In this document: positions 47,696 through 60,191 of the stretch, piece by piece
Layout of the letters: the number at the start of each line of letters is the position of its first letter
How positions within the stretch are numbered: the stretch's first letter is position 1
NCBI GenBank assembly: GCA_963738835.1
Contig: CAVTYH010000010.1
Span: 1-64,000 of the forward strand
Direction of reading: 5' to 3'
Origin: CAVTYH01 sp963738835
GTDB lineage: Bacteria; Planctomycetota; Planctomycetia; Pirellulales; JADZDJ01
Length of the DNA stretch: 64,000 bases
Notes under the pieces: generated by a model
The model's database searches: none
What the model was told of the DNA's origin: nothing
Seen by the model: the letters and a program-made list of their open reading frames with translations, nothing else
Position numbers and translations under genes: made by a program

Positions 47696-48145
47696 TCAGC
47701 GACTGGCTCCCAACGCGCCTAGTTTCTTGCTTGCTTGGTCGAGCAGTGTGATCATCTCGTCCCCTAGCAGATTGGCGGCTTGGCACTGCGCCTCCTTCCA
47801 GGCTGGAACTGCCTTCTCGATCAGCCGCTTGCCTTGAAGCGTCAAGCGGAATGATTGGGCACGGGCATCTTCTTCCGGCACAGTCTCGAGCCAACCGTTC
47901 GCTCGCATCCGCTCGACGTTGCGACTGAGCGTTGACGTATCAAGTTGCAAAATCTCGCAGACCTGTGCGGGCCGGGCCAAGCCGAGCTTTCCCGTTACGA
48001 TCAGAACGTTCAATTGGCTGGCCTTCAGTCCGAGAGGGCGCAGGGCGTCGTCGTACAAATTCGTGACCACCCGGTTCAACAGTCGCAGACGCACGGCGAC
48101 ACAGTTGCTGGCAATCATGTCGATGCTACTGATTGGCATTTTCAT
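47696..48145 (-). CDS. MarR-family transcriptional regulator
   Basis: 149 residues. The start at 48145 (MKMPISSIDMIASN) is set by the ATG after ctcacggagtcagagg on the minus strand. The winged-helix reads PLGLKASQLNVLIVTGKLGL, VCEILQLDTSTLSRNVERMR (recognition helix) and a wing with EEDARAQSFRLT. Dimerisation helices flank it. It lies 50 bp upstream of the Fe-S/SCP2 gene in the same direction, and the spacer between its stop and that gene contains an operator-like palindrome. Negative regulation with effector release is inferred. Confidence 0.85.
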   Translation of the reverse strand: MKMPISSIDMIASNCVAVRLRLLNRVVTNLYDDALRPLGLKASQLNVLIVTGKLGLARPAQVCEILQLDTSTLSRNVERMRANGWLETVPEEDARAQSFRLTLQGKRLIEKAVPAWKEAQCQAANLLGDEMITLLDQASKKLGALGASR

Positions 48146-48172
48146 GTTCCTCTGACTCCGTGGACATTCAAG

Positions 48173-48190
48173 TAATTGTATATGCAAGTA
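48173..48190 (-). promoter_or_regulatory. Candidate MarR operator before marR
   Basis: taattg-tatatg-caagta: same spacer (TATATG) and arms differing by one base each from the copy at 47658. It lies 28 bp upstream of the marR start, consistent with autoregulation. Confidence 0.55.
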
Positions 48191-48317
48191 TAAGTCAGCG
48201 TCAAGAGAAGTTTTCGGACTCGGAGGATGTTGATGATGGCATGGCCGTTCTTCGCAACCAAACAACGAAGGGCACGTGCTTTTTGAAATGTGGCGGCGGG
48301 AGGTATTTCGTTGCCCA

Positions 48318-50152
48318 TCAAATCAGGTAATACCAGCCATCCTTTTGGTTCAGGCTCTCTGCGTGTCGCGGGCAAGTCTCGCAAACATTATCGCCGAGGA
48401 TTTCATAGGCGAATCGAACGGCTTCCAGAGTACTTGTCCAGAACTTGCCGGTCTCTTCAAAAACGAACACGCGCTCCGCCCCGATTCGGCGCGCCAAACC
48501 GCTGGCATCAATCACTTTCATCAGATCGGGACGCACCCCGCAAAGCAATACGGTGACGTTTAAGTCGTGCATCCGGTCCATAAACCGATCGAGCACACTC
48601 ATGCATACCGCGTCGGGGTTTCTGACGCGTTTCATTCGCAGTACAACAACGTGGGCGCCTTCCGCGGCGGCCGTGGCGATTGATTCCAAATGTTTTTCTA
48701 GTTCGGGCGCTGCTCCAAAAAAGAATTCTCCTTCCAGACTAAAGATGCGAATGCGATTGCATGGCACATCGGCGGTCAGTCGCTCGCGAATGACTCGTTC
48801 GGGAGTCAAGATTAGTTCGGTCAAACGGGCGCGGGCCGCCTGCGGAACATACAGCACAAAGGACAGAAACACACCAATCAAGACGCAGAATTCGACCGAT
48901 ACGGCCACGGCAGAAATCGCCGTAAGCATGACGATCCAGGCGTCAAATCTCGTTGTGCGCAGGTAGTAGTTCAATTGCTGCCGATCGACCAATCTCCAGG
49001 CCGAGAGCATCAGGATACCCGCCAGACCGGCCTTAGGAATGTAGTAGGCATACGGCGCGAATAGCACCATGGTCAGCGCCACGGCAACCGCCGAGATTAC
49101 ACCGGACCATTGTGTTCGTGCGCCGGCTTGGTGGTTAATCGTTGATCGCGTCAGTGAGCCAGAGCCCGGAAAACATTGGAACAGGCTCCCCGTTAAATTG
49201 GCAACGCCTTCACTCAGACACTGTTGGTTAATGTCGAGCTTTTGCCTGGTGTTGGCGGCAATGGCTTTGGCCATAGAAATGGCTTCCAACAACCCAAGCA
49301 GCGCAATTGCCAAACTGCTGCTTACCAGCGCATGAACACGTTGCCATTCGACCTGCGGCAACTCGAACGATGGAAGCCGGGCCGGAATGACGCCGACAAT
49401 CTTGACGCCTTGCTGATCAAGGCGCCCGCCCCACACCATCGCCGTTACGCAGATCACCGCCAGGAGCAAATCGGGGAGTCGAAGGCGGTACCTGAGGTTG
49501 ATCCAACGCAGTATCAAGGCGACCGCAATCGTCGCCAGGCCAATTGCCAATGCCGCACGATTGGTTTGATCGATGTGCTTAATAGTTAGCCAGAACCGCT
49601 TGAGAAAATGATCCTCGCCGGTACCGGCAGCCGCCAGTCCCAGCAAATTCTTAAGTTGGTCGAGCACCAACAGCACTGCCGCGCCAAGCGTGAAGCCCAC
49701 GATGACCGCGTGCGAAACATACCGGGTTAAGTCACCCAGCCTGAGCAGCGAAATTGCGGTTTGAACAATGCCAACCAGCAGCGTCAGCAAAATCACCACA
49801 GAGATTCTCTCGGCATCACCGAACCCGACGAGTGCGCTCAATACGGCAATCGAAATGGCATTCGTTGGGCCGTTGATCAGTTGTTTCGAGGAATCGAGCA
49901 GTGCGCCCACGGCGGTCATCACGATCGCCGTGTAAAGGCCGTACTGCGGAGGAATGCCCGCAATCTGGGCATATGCCATCGCCTGAGGGACCGCCACGGC
50001 GGCGACCGTCAGACCGGCCATCGTGTCGCAAGCAAGAATTCGCAGCGAATAGTTACGCAACGAATCGAACGCCGGGACAAACCGAAAAATCGCTGGCGCA
50101 TCGACGGGAAAGCATCGGCCTCGTCAGCTTTTCGAGGCAGAGCCTGGCTCAT
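48318..50152 (-). CDS. SulP-family anion transporter with STAS domain (one frameshift near the N-terminus)
   Basis: The ATG at 50152 (MSQALPRKADEADAFPS) is preceded by agga. One indel in the attttt run near 50095 is needed to join RQRFFRFVPAFDSLRN to the main frame. A TTG near 50212 is a longer alternative. The body has about 10-11 hydrophobic helices with SulP landmarks: TVAAVAVPQAMAYAQIAGIP, FQCFPGSGSLTRSTINHQAG. The C-terminal STAS domain reads IRIFSLEGEFFFGAAPELEK and VVVLRMKRVRNPDAVCMSVL. SulP carriers move sulfate, bicarbonate or other anions. Substrate cannot be set here. Confidence 0.85.
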
Positions 50153-50450
50153 CGGCAAATCCTGCTCAGGTGCATTCGTGATTGCAAGCGGTCGATCAGC
50201 TTGCTGGTGCAAGCCATGATCAGAAAACGAGTCGATCGCCTCTTTTTCGACGCGGTAATTCTAAGAGCCGACGACTACCGTCGCAACCGCAGTTGGGAAC
50301 GCGTCAGATCGATCGTTCCTAACCACGAAAAACGGCCTGCTGGAATTGCCGATCTGGAATCGCCTGTGCTAATTGCCAGAACCCCAGAAGTCGTATCTGA
50401 AGCGGCTATCGCGCGAATTTTTTTGGCCGGCGGACGGACATTCCGTCGCT
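50153..50450. other. Intergenic region upstream of SulP
   Basis: About 300 bp. No gene supported. 3' flank of the glycosidase gene and 5' flank of the SulP gene. Confidence 0.4.
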
Positions 50451-51599
50451 TCACTTAGGCTGCGCAGGAGAATCGCCAGTTTGTGTTGCAGAGGTAGCGG
50501 TTTGGAAATCGCGATCCAGGGCCGCGCCGTCGAATGGAATAACGATGATCTTACTGCCATGGTTATCGTTGGGCCGTTCCTGGTTTTTGGGAACATCGAG
50601 GACCGCCAGAGTTACGGCAGTCACATGGCCATTTTCGACGAGCACGCCGGGGCGTTCCATATTGTTCCAATGGTTGACGGTCCCATCGGTATAGCGCAGA
50701 AAGTCTTTCGTCGGATCGTAAGCCAATCCCCTAAACGTCCAGTCATTGATGCCATCGACCGACGTGATGTGGTACGCCTTGCGATCGCTCCAACCGTTGA
50801 CCACGATGTGATACAGGCCCCCGCTGTACCACACCACCGGATCTTCCAGATTGCGCAGCGGCAGGCCGGCAACCTTGGGATAAACACTGGGGCCTTGCAC
50901 CGTGTAGGGACCCAAGATGCCGTCTTTGCTGATCAAGATGGCGCCGGACCGCGGCACGATCATGAAGTTGCGATCCGCCGGACGAACCATAATGCTCACG
51001 TTGGACATTCGTCCCAGGCGGCTGAACTTGCTTTCCGCGACTTTGATCGAGCCCTTGAATTCCCAAGGTCCATCCAGAGACTTGGAAACAAATACATCCC
51101 CCGGTCTGGTCTCGCTGACCACGACGGCATACGTGCCGTCGGGAAGCACCAGCGCAGTCACATTGTGCCCTTTTCCATTTTGATTGTCGGGCCAGCAAAG
51201 CCCCTTGTCGACATACGGCCCCATCACGTTATCGCTGACCGCGTGCACGGCGGACGAACCGCCCCAGCCGCTATGGCCCTTGGCCTGGTCCCAGCGACTG
51301 GCAAACATGTGATACTTGCCATCGGGCGACTTGATGATCTGCCCATCCCAATAACACCACTGTTTCATGGTGTTGTCTTCCAGACCGTTCTGCACATCGC
51401 GAGGGAGCACATTAGGAGCACCCCATGCGTCCTTCGACAGGGAACCAACGATGGGCGTCGGCAGAAAATAATCGATGAAGGTCTTGGCAGCAGGTCTCGT
51501 TTCCTGCGCGAAGCTCACTGACGAAAAGAGTAGTGCCGACCCAACCAGGGCAATTCGTAAACCATACGCCCAATGACTGTTTGAATTGATTTTCGACAT
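50451..51599 (-). CDS. Exported five-bladed-propeller glycoside hydrolase (GH43-like)
   Basis: Start 51599 (MSKINSNSHWAYGLRIALVG), signal peptide ending near SVSFAQE. The domain has propeller-type blade strands: WCYWDGQIIKSPDGKYHMFA, SSAVHAVSDNVMGPYVDKGL, VLPDGTYAVVVSETRPGDVF, and a YHIVVNGWSDRKAYHITSVD blade. Fold and length (382 residues) fit families such as GH43 or GH117-like hydrolases, where Asp/Glu residues on blades catalyse cleavage of plant or algal glycans. The exact family is not certain. Among exported polysaccharide-related genes. Confidence 0.7.
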   Translation of the reverse strand: MSKINSNSHWAYGLRIALVGSALLFSSVSFAQETRPAAKTFIDYFLPTPIVGSLSKDAWGAPNVLPRDVQNGLEDNTMKQWCYWDGQIIKSPDGKYHMFASRWDQAKGHSGWGGSSAVHAVSDNVMGPYVDKGLCWPDNQNGKGHNVTALVLPDGTYAVVVSETRPGDVFVSKSLDGPWEFKGSIKVAESKFSRLGRMSNVSIMVRPADRNFMIVPRSGAILISKDGILGPYTVQGPSVYPKVAGLPLRNLEDPVVWYSGGLYHIVVNGWSDRKAYHITSVDGINDWTFRGLAYDPTKDFLRYTDGTVNHWNNMERPGVLVENGHVTAVTLAVLDVPKNQERPNDNHGSKIIVIPFDGAALDRDFQTATSATQTGDSPAQPK

Positions 51600-51626
51600 A
51601 AGGATGGGCCGCCGCAAGAAATGAGT

Positions 51627-53569
<1,943 letters not shown>

Positions 53570-54934
53570 TTAGTTTTCCGATTGAACGCGGTACAATCCG
53601 GCACCGTGGAACGGCAACGACGGGACAAAATTGTCTGTGAATGATCCGGCCGCGACATTCTTCCAAAGATCATGAATCCGGCACGGGCCATTGAAGGCCA
53701 TTTCTTGCAGCGAGACTTTTACGGGTGCTTCTTGGACGTCAGAATCTGGCGGTTTGTCTGCCGCATTGAAAACGGCTAGATATTTCGCAGTGGAATCGGG
53801 TACATCGGCGATCCAGGCGATCTCATCGCCGCGGCGGAAGAGTTGCCGCGAGTTTTGGCCGTGTTGATCGACGGCAAGCACCGCGTCATTGGTCAAGAGC
53901 GAAAGAGTGAAATCATCGTTCTTCGGCATATCGCCCCCCATCATCAGCGGTGCGTGTGAAATTGCCCACAGTGTCATCATCGTGTACTGCTCGTCTTTGG
54001 TGAAATGCGTCCGGTCGTTCTTCTCGACGCGAATGGCTCCCAGCGGCAGCATATCAGGATCGGGATAATGCCCTGGTCCGTTGTACTTCGACCACCGGGC
54101 ACAGCGATCGAATTGACTCTTCAGCGCTCGCCAGTTATCCCAAAAGTCGTTACTGATGCGCCACAGGTTGGCATGCGCAGCCGCAAATTCGCCGGCATCA
54201 AAAGGCATCGGGCCCGGAGACACGCTGAATACCATCGGACGGCCGCTATGGTCAATTGCGTCGCGAACAGCAACCATCTCGGGCCTTCGGCCGCCCAAGT
54301 CGTCGACTTTCACGTAGTCGACGTCCCAAGCAGCGATCAGTTTGAAAACCGAGTCGTAATACTCCTGCGCACCCGGCTTCGACATGTCGACTCCATACAT
54401 ATCGCCATTCCATCTGCAGATGTTTTGCTTGTCGGCAATGTCGGCGGCGTGGTACGGCGTTCCCAAAATTAGCGTGTTCTGATTCACTGACTGTTTTGGG
54501 ATACCGCGCATCAGATGGATGCCGAACTTCAGCCCTTTGGAATGAACATAGTCGGCGAGCGATTTGAAACCACGACCATCGGCAGCGGACGGAAACCGTT
54601 TCTGGGCCGGCATCAGGCGGCCAAAATCATCGGTTACCAGCTCGGCATCTTTGCGATAATTGAAGCCCTTCGCCTGCGGCTCGTACCACTGGATATCGAC
54701 GACGATATACTGCCAACCGTGCTGGGCCAACTTGTCGGCCATGTAATTAACATTCGCCCGCGTCTGCTCTTCATTGACGGCGGCGCCGTAGCAATCCCAG
54801 CTGTTCCACCCCATCGGCGGCGTGGGAGCCCAGCTGAGAAATGCCTGGGGCGGCAAAGCGTTTGGCGATTCACCCAGCGCATCGGTGGCGGTGAATCCCA
54901 ACAGAAGAAGGCAAACCGCTGCACCGATTCTCAT
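53570..54934 (-). CDS. Alpha-galactosidase, GH27
   Basis: 454 residues, start 54934 (MRIGAAVCLLLLGFTATDAL, signal peptide). A longer start at 55009 would place the signal peptide at residue 26. The (beta/alpha)8 barrel has APTPPMGWNSWDCYGAAVNE, the nucleophile strand YVKVDDLGG (first Asp) and the acid/base region WRISNDFWDNW. It hydrolyses alpha-1,6-linked galactose, or arabinopyranose, from galactomannan-type glycans. The C-terminal beta domain ends FHGAGLYRVQSEN. Probably exported to the periplasm. Neighbours are other glycan enzymes and an AraC regulator. Confidence 0.88.
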   Translation of the reverse strand: MRIGAAVCLLLLGFTATDALGESPNALPPQAFLSWAPTPPMGWNSWDCYGAAVNEEQTRANVNYMADKLAQHGWQYIVVDIQWYEPQAKGFNYRKDAELVTDDFGRLMPAQKRFPSAADGRGFKSLADYVHSKGLKFGIHLMRGIPKQSVNQNTLILGTPYHAADIADKQNICRWNGDMYGVDMSKPGAQEYYDSVFKLIAAWDVDYVKVDDLGGRRPEMVAVRDAIDHSGRPMVFSVSPGPMPFDAGEFAAAHANLWRISNDFWDNWRALKSQFDRCARWSKYNGPGHYPDPDMLPLGAIRVEKNDRTHFTKDEQYTMMTLWAISHAPLMMGGDMPKNDDFTLSLLTNDAVLAVDQHGQNSRQLFRRGDEIAWIADVPDSTAKYLAVFNAADKPPDSDVQEAPVKVSLQEMAFNGPCRIHDLWKNVAAGSFTDNFVPSLPFHGAGLYRVQSEN

Positions 54935-55090
54935 AGGTAAGGTGTAACTTCGTGAGGACGGATTGAGCAACGAATTATCGCGGCCAACGGACGTGAACGC
55001 CATCCGCACAGTTGCATCTTTCCGATGAAATGTTTTTGCGCTGATTGAATCGGCCGCGAATTAGATCGAGCTGCATGCCAGGCGGAATCA

Positions 55091-56167
55091 TCAATTCGGG
55101 ATTTGCACATTTTGGGCGTCGCGACGGTTGGCGAGTCGGTAGTGAATGCGTGCATCGATGCCGTAGCTGATGATTTGCACCGAGCCATCGCACATCACGA
55201 AGAAGCCACCGTTGGGGTGCATGCTGCCGAAGTTGGTTTCGCCCCATTTCTCACCGGAGCCCCAGTCGGTCGTTTCCGTTTTTTGATGATCCTCATCGCG
55301 CAAGGGCCGCCAATCGATGCCATTCACTTTGTCGGTGGGGCCAGCGGGAATAGTGTTCCCGTCGCTAGCCCAACGGATGATGTCCCAATCGTGCCCTTCG
55401 AAGATGCTGCCGTTGTCGGCCGGGCAGTCGCCCGTGCCGCGACCATCGTAGCAATTGGGCTGCATCGATTTTTCTCCGACGAGATAAGTTTTTGAGGTAC
55501 CGTCGGGAATTTGTTTCAGTTTGATAATGCTGCCGGCGTAGATGACGCCCGTTTGATCCTTCCACCATGAGAGGCCGTTGAAATAGGCCGCGGCCGCATA
55601 GGTGCCCACCTGCGTTGGATCTGGGACATTGGTGGGACCGCCGTTGGTTTGCAGATCGGTTCCGCCGTTACCGGCGTAATCGGCCCGCGCAGCCTGTTTG
55701 TTACCAGAATTTGTGAGCGGGGTGGCATTTTCAAGTGAATCCGCCTGCTGTCCGACGGTTCCGCCGCGGCGCGAGGGGCAGGAAAAGAACGGAGCGGGAG
55801 TCGCCATCATTTGCCCCAAGGCAGCCATCTTCGTGGCGCCAGTGGTCCCTTTGCCAATGTTGCGAATCGGCTTCTCGTCGATGTAGGGCAAAATGTTATA
55901 GGCCCAACCGCCAGGTTGGTTCTGACCATAGCCGGCATCGGGATCGCCGACCCAGTGATATCCCCAGCCCCCCGTGGGAAACGATTTTTGCGTGTCCAGA
56001 TGGGTCAGAGACGCCAGACCGATCTGCTTCAGATTGTTTTTGCACTGCGTGCGCCGAGCGGATTCACGCGCGGCCTGCACCGCGGGCAGCAACAGGGCGA
56101 TCAAGACGCCGATAATGGCGATCACAACTAATAGCTCGACCAATGTGAAGGCTAAGCGTTGTCTCAT
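55091..56167 (-). CDS. DUF1559 prepilin-like protein
   Basis: 358 residues, start 56167 ([20 protein letters not shown]), the type IV prepilin-like N-methylation segment followed by [20 protein letters not shown], which is diagnostic of the large planctomycete DUF1559 family. C-terminal: [20 protein letters not shown], the family's H-x-GG ... F-x-DGSV motif. A longer upstream start (56308) would add 47 unlikely residues. Function unknown: pseudopilin-like surface proteins of a type II secretion or pilus-like system. It lies between glycan genes. Confidence 0.88.
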   Translation of the reverse strand: MRQRLAFTLVELLVVIAIIGVLIALLLPAVQAARESARRTQCKNNLKQIGLASLTHLDTQKSFPTGGWGYHWVGDPDAGYGQNQPGGWAYNILPYIDEKPIRNIGKGTTGATKMAALGQMMATPAPFFSCPSRRGGTVGQQADSLENATPLTNSGNKQAARADYAGNGGTDLQTNGGPTNVPDPTQVGTYAAAAYFNGLSWWKDQTGVIYAGSIIKLKQIPDGTSKTYLVGEKSMQPNCYDGRGTGDCPADNGSIFEGHDWDIIRWASDGNTIPAGPTDKVNGIDWRPLRDEDHQKTETTDWGSGEKWGETNFGSMHPNGGFFVMCDGSVQIISYGIDARIHYRLANRRDAQNVQIPN

Positions 56168-56677
56168 AGATATCTCGCTGATCGCGATAACCGATGTTCG
56201 AGTCAACCGATGACTTCCGGAAAACAACTGACCGACATTGAATGTGGAGTTCAGTTTGCTGAAAGCGCGGCCGTTCTGGCGTGGGTCACTTGCGCCAAGC
56301 CCAAACATCCAGACAAAAACCCGATTGGTTCACCGAGCGATGAACTTTTATGCCCACATGAACAGTGCCTACCGGCGTGCAACGCTCGCGACAACTCCAA
56401 CGCGTTGTGTTGAATTCGTCGCTTACGGACACGTCGGCCCGATGGTCGAGTATAAGCCTCCCCGCAGGTAACGCCAGCTTAAATCGAAAACCCAGGGATG
56501 CATATGCCCGGCTTTGGCCATTCGATAGCCATTGTTTAGATTTGATATAGAATCAACTTAGCTCCTTTGTACCCAAGTTGACTCGGAGCCATCTTTGATT
56601 TAGATCAGCGATAGCTATCTTTAAGCTACAGATTCGGAGCGTTTTGGCGACGGTGATTCACACCGAGGTGCCGATTG
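56168..56677. other. Divergent 510-bp region before the AraC gene
   Basis: Divergent promoters of the DUF1559 gene (minus) and AraC gene (plus). No gene seen. The AT-rich stretch at 56530-56640 is likely promoter sequence. No clear operator palindrome. Confidence 0.4.
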
Positions 56678-57625
56678 ATGCAGTCCACATCCCGCACTGT
56701 CGACGTTGGAGACTCACACCGATTTGAAGACTCCGAGCTTCCAAGCTTCATTTCGCGTCAGGTCTCAGAAGCGCGCCGTTACTATTTCGACCTGGCGCAC
56801 AATTCACAGGCACGAATCTATGTGGCGCTGGGGGGCTGGGAGCGGGTGCGCGCTGATTATGCCATACATCGCCCGAATTTTTCTTACTTTTCGATTGAGT
56901 TTGTCGCTGAAGGCAAGGGCCGAGTGATCCTGGACGGACGCGAGCACGAACTGGTGCCAGGTTCGGTCTTCGGTTACGGTCCGGGTTCGCCTCTGGAGAT
57001 TTTTGCCAGTTCCCGGGAACTCATGACAAAGTACTACGTGACGTTTCTCGGGCGAGCTGCAAAAAGCATTTTGAAATCGGCGGGTTTGGCCCCCCACGGT
57101 TTCAAGCACGTGCATGCCCGGCACGAAGTGCGCGACATTTTCGAGATGATGATTGCCAATGGTTTGGCGCACACTCGATTCAGTCAGGCCTTGTGCGGAT
57201 CGCTGATTCCGACCTTGGCCTACAAAATTGCCGAACAGGCAATGCCGACCGACAACGTCAACACTCGCGCCTTAACCACTTATCTGCGAGTGCGCCAATT
57301 GCTAGATCAAGATTTCTTGAAGCTGAAAAATGTCGAACAGGTCGCTGAGCAATGCGGGTTGTCGGTGCCTTATATTTGCCAACTCTTCAAACGATTCAAT
57401 CACGTGACTCCCTATCAGTATTTGCTGCGGCGGCGGATGCAATTCGCGGCCGACATGCTTAGCAATCCCGGAGTGCTAGTAAAACAAGCGGCGCGGCGGC
57501 TCGATTTCGCCGACCAATTTCAATTCTCGCGAGCATTCAAGCGGGTCTTCGGAATCTCACCGGCTCAATTTCAACGGCATCTCGTGCCTACCGAGAAGCT
57601 CCATGAGCAAGATAGCCGAGGTTGA
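56678..57625 (+). CDS. AraC-family transcriptional regulator
   Basis: 315 residues from the ATG at 56678. N-terminal cupin-like sugar-binding domain (FSYFSIEFVAEGKGRVILDG, ELVPGSVFGYGPGSPLEIF), C-terminal double helix-turn-helix (NVEQVAEQCGLSVPYICQLF and FADQFQFSRAFKRVFGISPA). It is divergent from the GH27-DUF1559 side and convergent with the uronate genes. It may sense a sugar or uronate and control either set. The target is inferred from neighbours only. Confidence 0.88.
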   Translation: MQSTSRTVDVGDSHRFEDSELPSFISRQVSEARRYYFDLAHNSQARIYVALGGWERVRADYAIHRPNFSYFSIEFVAEGKGRVILDGREHELVPGSVFGYGPGSPLEIFASSRELMTKYYVTFLGRAAKSILKSAGLAPHGFKHVHARHEVRDIFEMMIANGLAHTRFSQALCGSLIPTLAYKIAEQAMPTDNVNTRALTTYLRVRQLLDQDFLKLKNVEQVAEQCGLSVPYICQLFKRFNHVTPYQYLLRRRMQFAADMLSNPGVLVKQAARRLDFADQFQFSRAFKRVFGISPAQFQRHLVPTEKLHEQDSRG

Positions 57626-57686
57626 TGATTTTCGGAATCGCCGGCTGGTTTGGCGTAAGGCGACAGGCCGTGGGTTCTTGCCACCG

Positions 57687-58663
57687 CTACGAGACTTCCA
57701 TCGCCAGCGGCGTCAGACTTTGATTGTTCTCAGGTCGTCCCTGCAACCAGCTGACATTGAAAACTGGCTTCAAAATGGCTCGCACCTCGGCCAAAAGCTC
57801 TTCATCCAGGGGCTCAGCAATCCAGGCCACATTTTGCACGACGTTTTGTACGCTGGCCGTGCTGAAAAGCGTTGTCGGAATACGCGGCTCGGCCGTGGCG
57901 AATTGCATGGCGAGTTTGATGATGTTCGTTCCCCGCGCTTGGCAATGCTCGGCGGCCCGCAGACATTGAATTTTCACGACTTCTGCGCGGATGCCATGGA
58001 GGCGTGCCACGGACGGACAGCAGTCCCATTCCTAATGGCGACGCATTGATAACCCCAATCTCCCGCTCGGCCAACATGGGAACAAAACTCAGCAGCGAAG
58101 TATCGTTAAGTTCGTAATGACAGTACGACAACACCGTGTCGATCGAGTCCGGCGGCGCCTCGATTAATCACTTCCGTGAACATTTGCAGCGGTAGGCCGG
58201 TGATGCCGACATACCGCGCTTTGCCGCGCTGTTTTACCTTCTGCAAGGCCGGAATCGTTTCGCCAACAATTTGACGAATGTCGCCAAATTCCATGTCGTG
58301 GACTTGGATAATGTCAAGATAGTCCACCTTCAGCCGTTTTAAGCTTTCATCAACGCTGCGGGTTACTCGCCTGGCCGAAAAATCAAAATCGAGCGGCTGG
58401 CTGCCATATCGGCCGCACTTCGTCGCCAGAAAGTAGTGGTGCCGGGGAACTCCCTCCAAAGCCCTACCCAAACAAGTTTCGGCTTTCAGTTGTCCGTAAA
58501 AAGGCGATACGTCAATGAAGTTGATTCCCAAATCCAAAGCAGTGCGGACCGCGCGAGTGCCTTCCTGCTCGTCGACCGGATGGAACTCGCCGCCTAGCGA
58601 AGATGCACCGAAACTGAGCACCGACACGTTCATGTCCGTGCGACCCAAATCGCGATATTTCAT
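57687..58663 (-). CDS. Aldo/keto reductase (two frameshifts)
   Basis: Starts MKYRDLGRTDMNVSVLSFGA at 58663. GINFIDVSPFYGQLKAETCL carries the catalytic Asp-Tyr, and LATKCGRYG the lysine. Frame changes near 58150 (joining APPDSIDTVLSYCHYELNDT) and 58005 (joining AEPRIPTTLFSTASVQNVVQ) restore a standard AKR barrel of about 325 residues, stop at 57687. Related to D-threo-aldose/L-fucose dehydrogenases, which act on aldoses using NAD(P). It begins 13 bp after the UxaE stop, so both probably share a transcript. Confidence 0.78.
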
Positions 58664-58676
58664 TCGACCTGTGCCT

Positions 58677-59972
58677 CTATAATCCGGCGTTCAACGCCTG
58701 CAAATGCCGTGTGAAATGCTCGTGCAAGACTTGCCGATACAGCGTCAAATTCTCTCGCACTACCTGGCGCACTAACGCTCCGAACTTCTCGTCGGTCAAA
58801 ATCGATCCAAATGTGCAATGCAAAATCTGCCGGCCCAGGGAGGTAAATCCGCGCCCCTCGGGAACATCGGACCAATGCTCCAGGTACAGCTTCTCTAGCT
58901 CTCTGTTGTCGGCAATTTCTTCCGGGCGGGGAATAGCTATTACAGTGGCCGAAACATGATACGTGGCCTTGTCAACGTCGTAGTGCTGACGGGCTAGCGC
59001 AACAATTTGGCGGAAAACCTCTGGCGCGCACTTGGCGACAACTCGCAGGGCTTCCATGTAACTTGTGCCCGCCGTCTTGACGTGGAACAGCCCGGCGGTG
59101 GCGCGCGCAAAACAAGGATAGATCGAAAGTTTATCGGATCCGGAATGCAGGCTGATTTTGTACGGTCCCAGCAGTTTTGCAATCGCTGCATGGCCGACCA
59201 GCGACGCGGAAAATGCCGCCAAATCGCCTTTGAAATCGACTCCTTTCTCAAAATCTCCAATAAAACGCGGCGCCAAGCTGACCAGCGGCATTCCGCGGCG
59301 CAGCATCTGATCGGCAAAGATATAATGCTCCGCTAAACTGGTCGGCTGGTCGGTCTCGTCAACACTTAATTCAAGCTCGTACGGTCGGCCTTGTGTCGCT
59401 GCCGCGCGCCCCAGGCACTCACCCATCAGTTCGGAGTGGGCAATCGTGCGCCCATATTTCACGGCGGCACGGATGACCGTCGGTCGATCGAACTCGATTG
59501 TCGGTCCGTTAGGCACCTTCACGCTGCGGCCGAGATACGATTCCACCCAGTCCACTTGATCGCGAATTTCGGCGTACTTGGTTTCCAGCGTCGGCAGGTC
59601 ATAGTTATCGGCCCGGCGATCGACATGCTCGGACGGGTCGATGGTGAAAAACGTGAAGCCGGCTGCGGCGGTCGCTTGGGCATCGGCGGGCGTCTTAATG
59701 TGGTCGGCGTCGGCCCCCCAAACATCGCTGAAACTCTCGGCCTCGATCGCCGTGATTGCCGATTGCATCACGTCGTTGGGCGTGCGATGGGTGCGAGTCA
59801 GCTCGCGGATCGACTGCTGCGCAAAAATGCCTTTGATCGAACCGCCGACATCGCGCAGCGCCGCGATGTGTCCTGGCGTCGCGCAGCCGAGCCGGTCGCC
59901 GAATCCAAAGCTGGGCTCCAGCCCCAAGACCGACGGGCGAGCCGATAACATTTCTAAAGGCTTGTGCGACAT
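58677..59972 (-). CDS. uxaE: Tagaturonate epimerase family protein
   Basis: 431 residues, start 59972 (MSHKPLEMLSARPSVLGLEP). Conserved segments of the UxaE family include SFGFGDRLGCATPGHIAALR, a TFFTIDPSEHVD stretch, HSGSDKLSIYPCFARATAGL and HYHVSATVIAIP-like ATYHVSATVIAIP, giving a TIM-barrel fold. UxaE epimerises tagaturonate and fructuronate in hexuronate degradation. It is followed by an aldo/keto reductase, consistent with sugar-acid use. The AraC gene nearby is a plausible regulator. Exact substrate not certain. Confidence 0.8.
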   Translation of the reverse strand: MSHKPLEMLSARPSVLGLEPSFGFGDRLGCATPGHIAALRDVGGSIKGIFAQQSIRELTRTHRTPNDVMQSAITAIEAESFSDVWGADADHIKTPADAQATAAAGFTFFTIDPSEHVDRRADNYDLPTLETKYAEIRDQVDWVESYLGRSVKVPNGPTIEFDRPTVIRAAVKYGRTIAHSELMGECLGRAAATQGRPYELELSVDETDQPTSLAEHYIFADQMLRRGMPLVSLAPRFIGDFEKGVDFKGDLAAFSASLVGHAAIAKLLGPYKISLHSGSDKLSIYPCFARATAGLFHVKTAGTSYMEALRVVAKCAPEVFRQIVALARQHYDVDKATYHVSATVIAIPRPEEIADNRELEKLYLEHWSDVPEGRGFTSLGRQILHCTFGSILTDEKFGALVRQVVRENLTLYRQVLHEHFTRHLQALNAGL

Positions 59973-60191
59973 AGCATCCTTGGCTGGCAGAAACGCGCGA
60001 CAGTCGATATCTCCTTGAATCCACATCGGCGACTCTGGGGAGCCACCCTCCGATAATGCGATGAAAGATCAGCCAATTCAATGGCTATTCTTAACCATTT
60101 GCAATCGACACGATCACGCTGGCGGCAGTTAGCACTGAGATAACGGTTGCTCGGCATTCCGATAAATCTGTGCGTTCGCCAGGCTCGCTGA

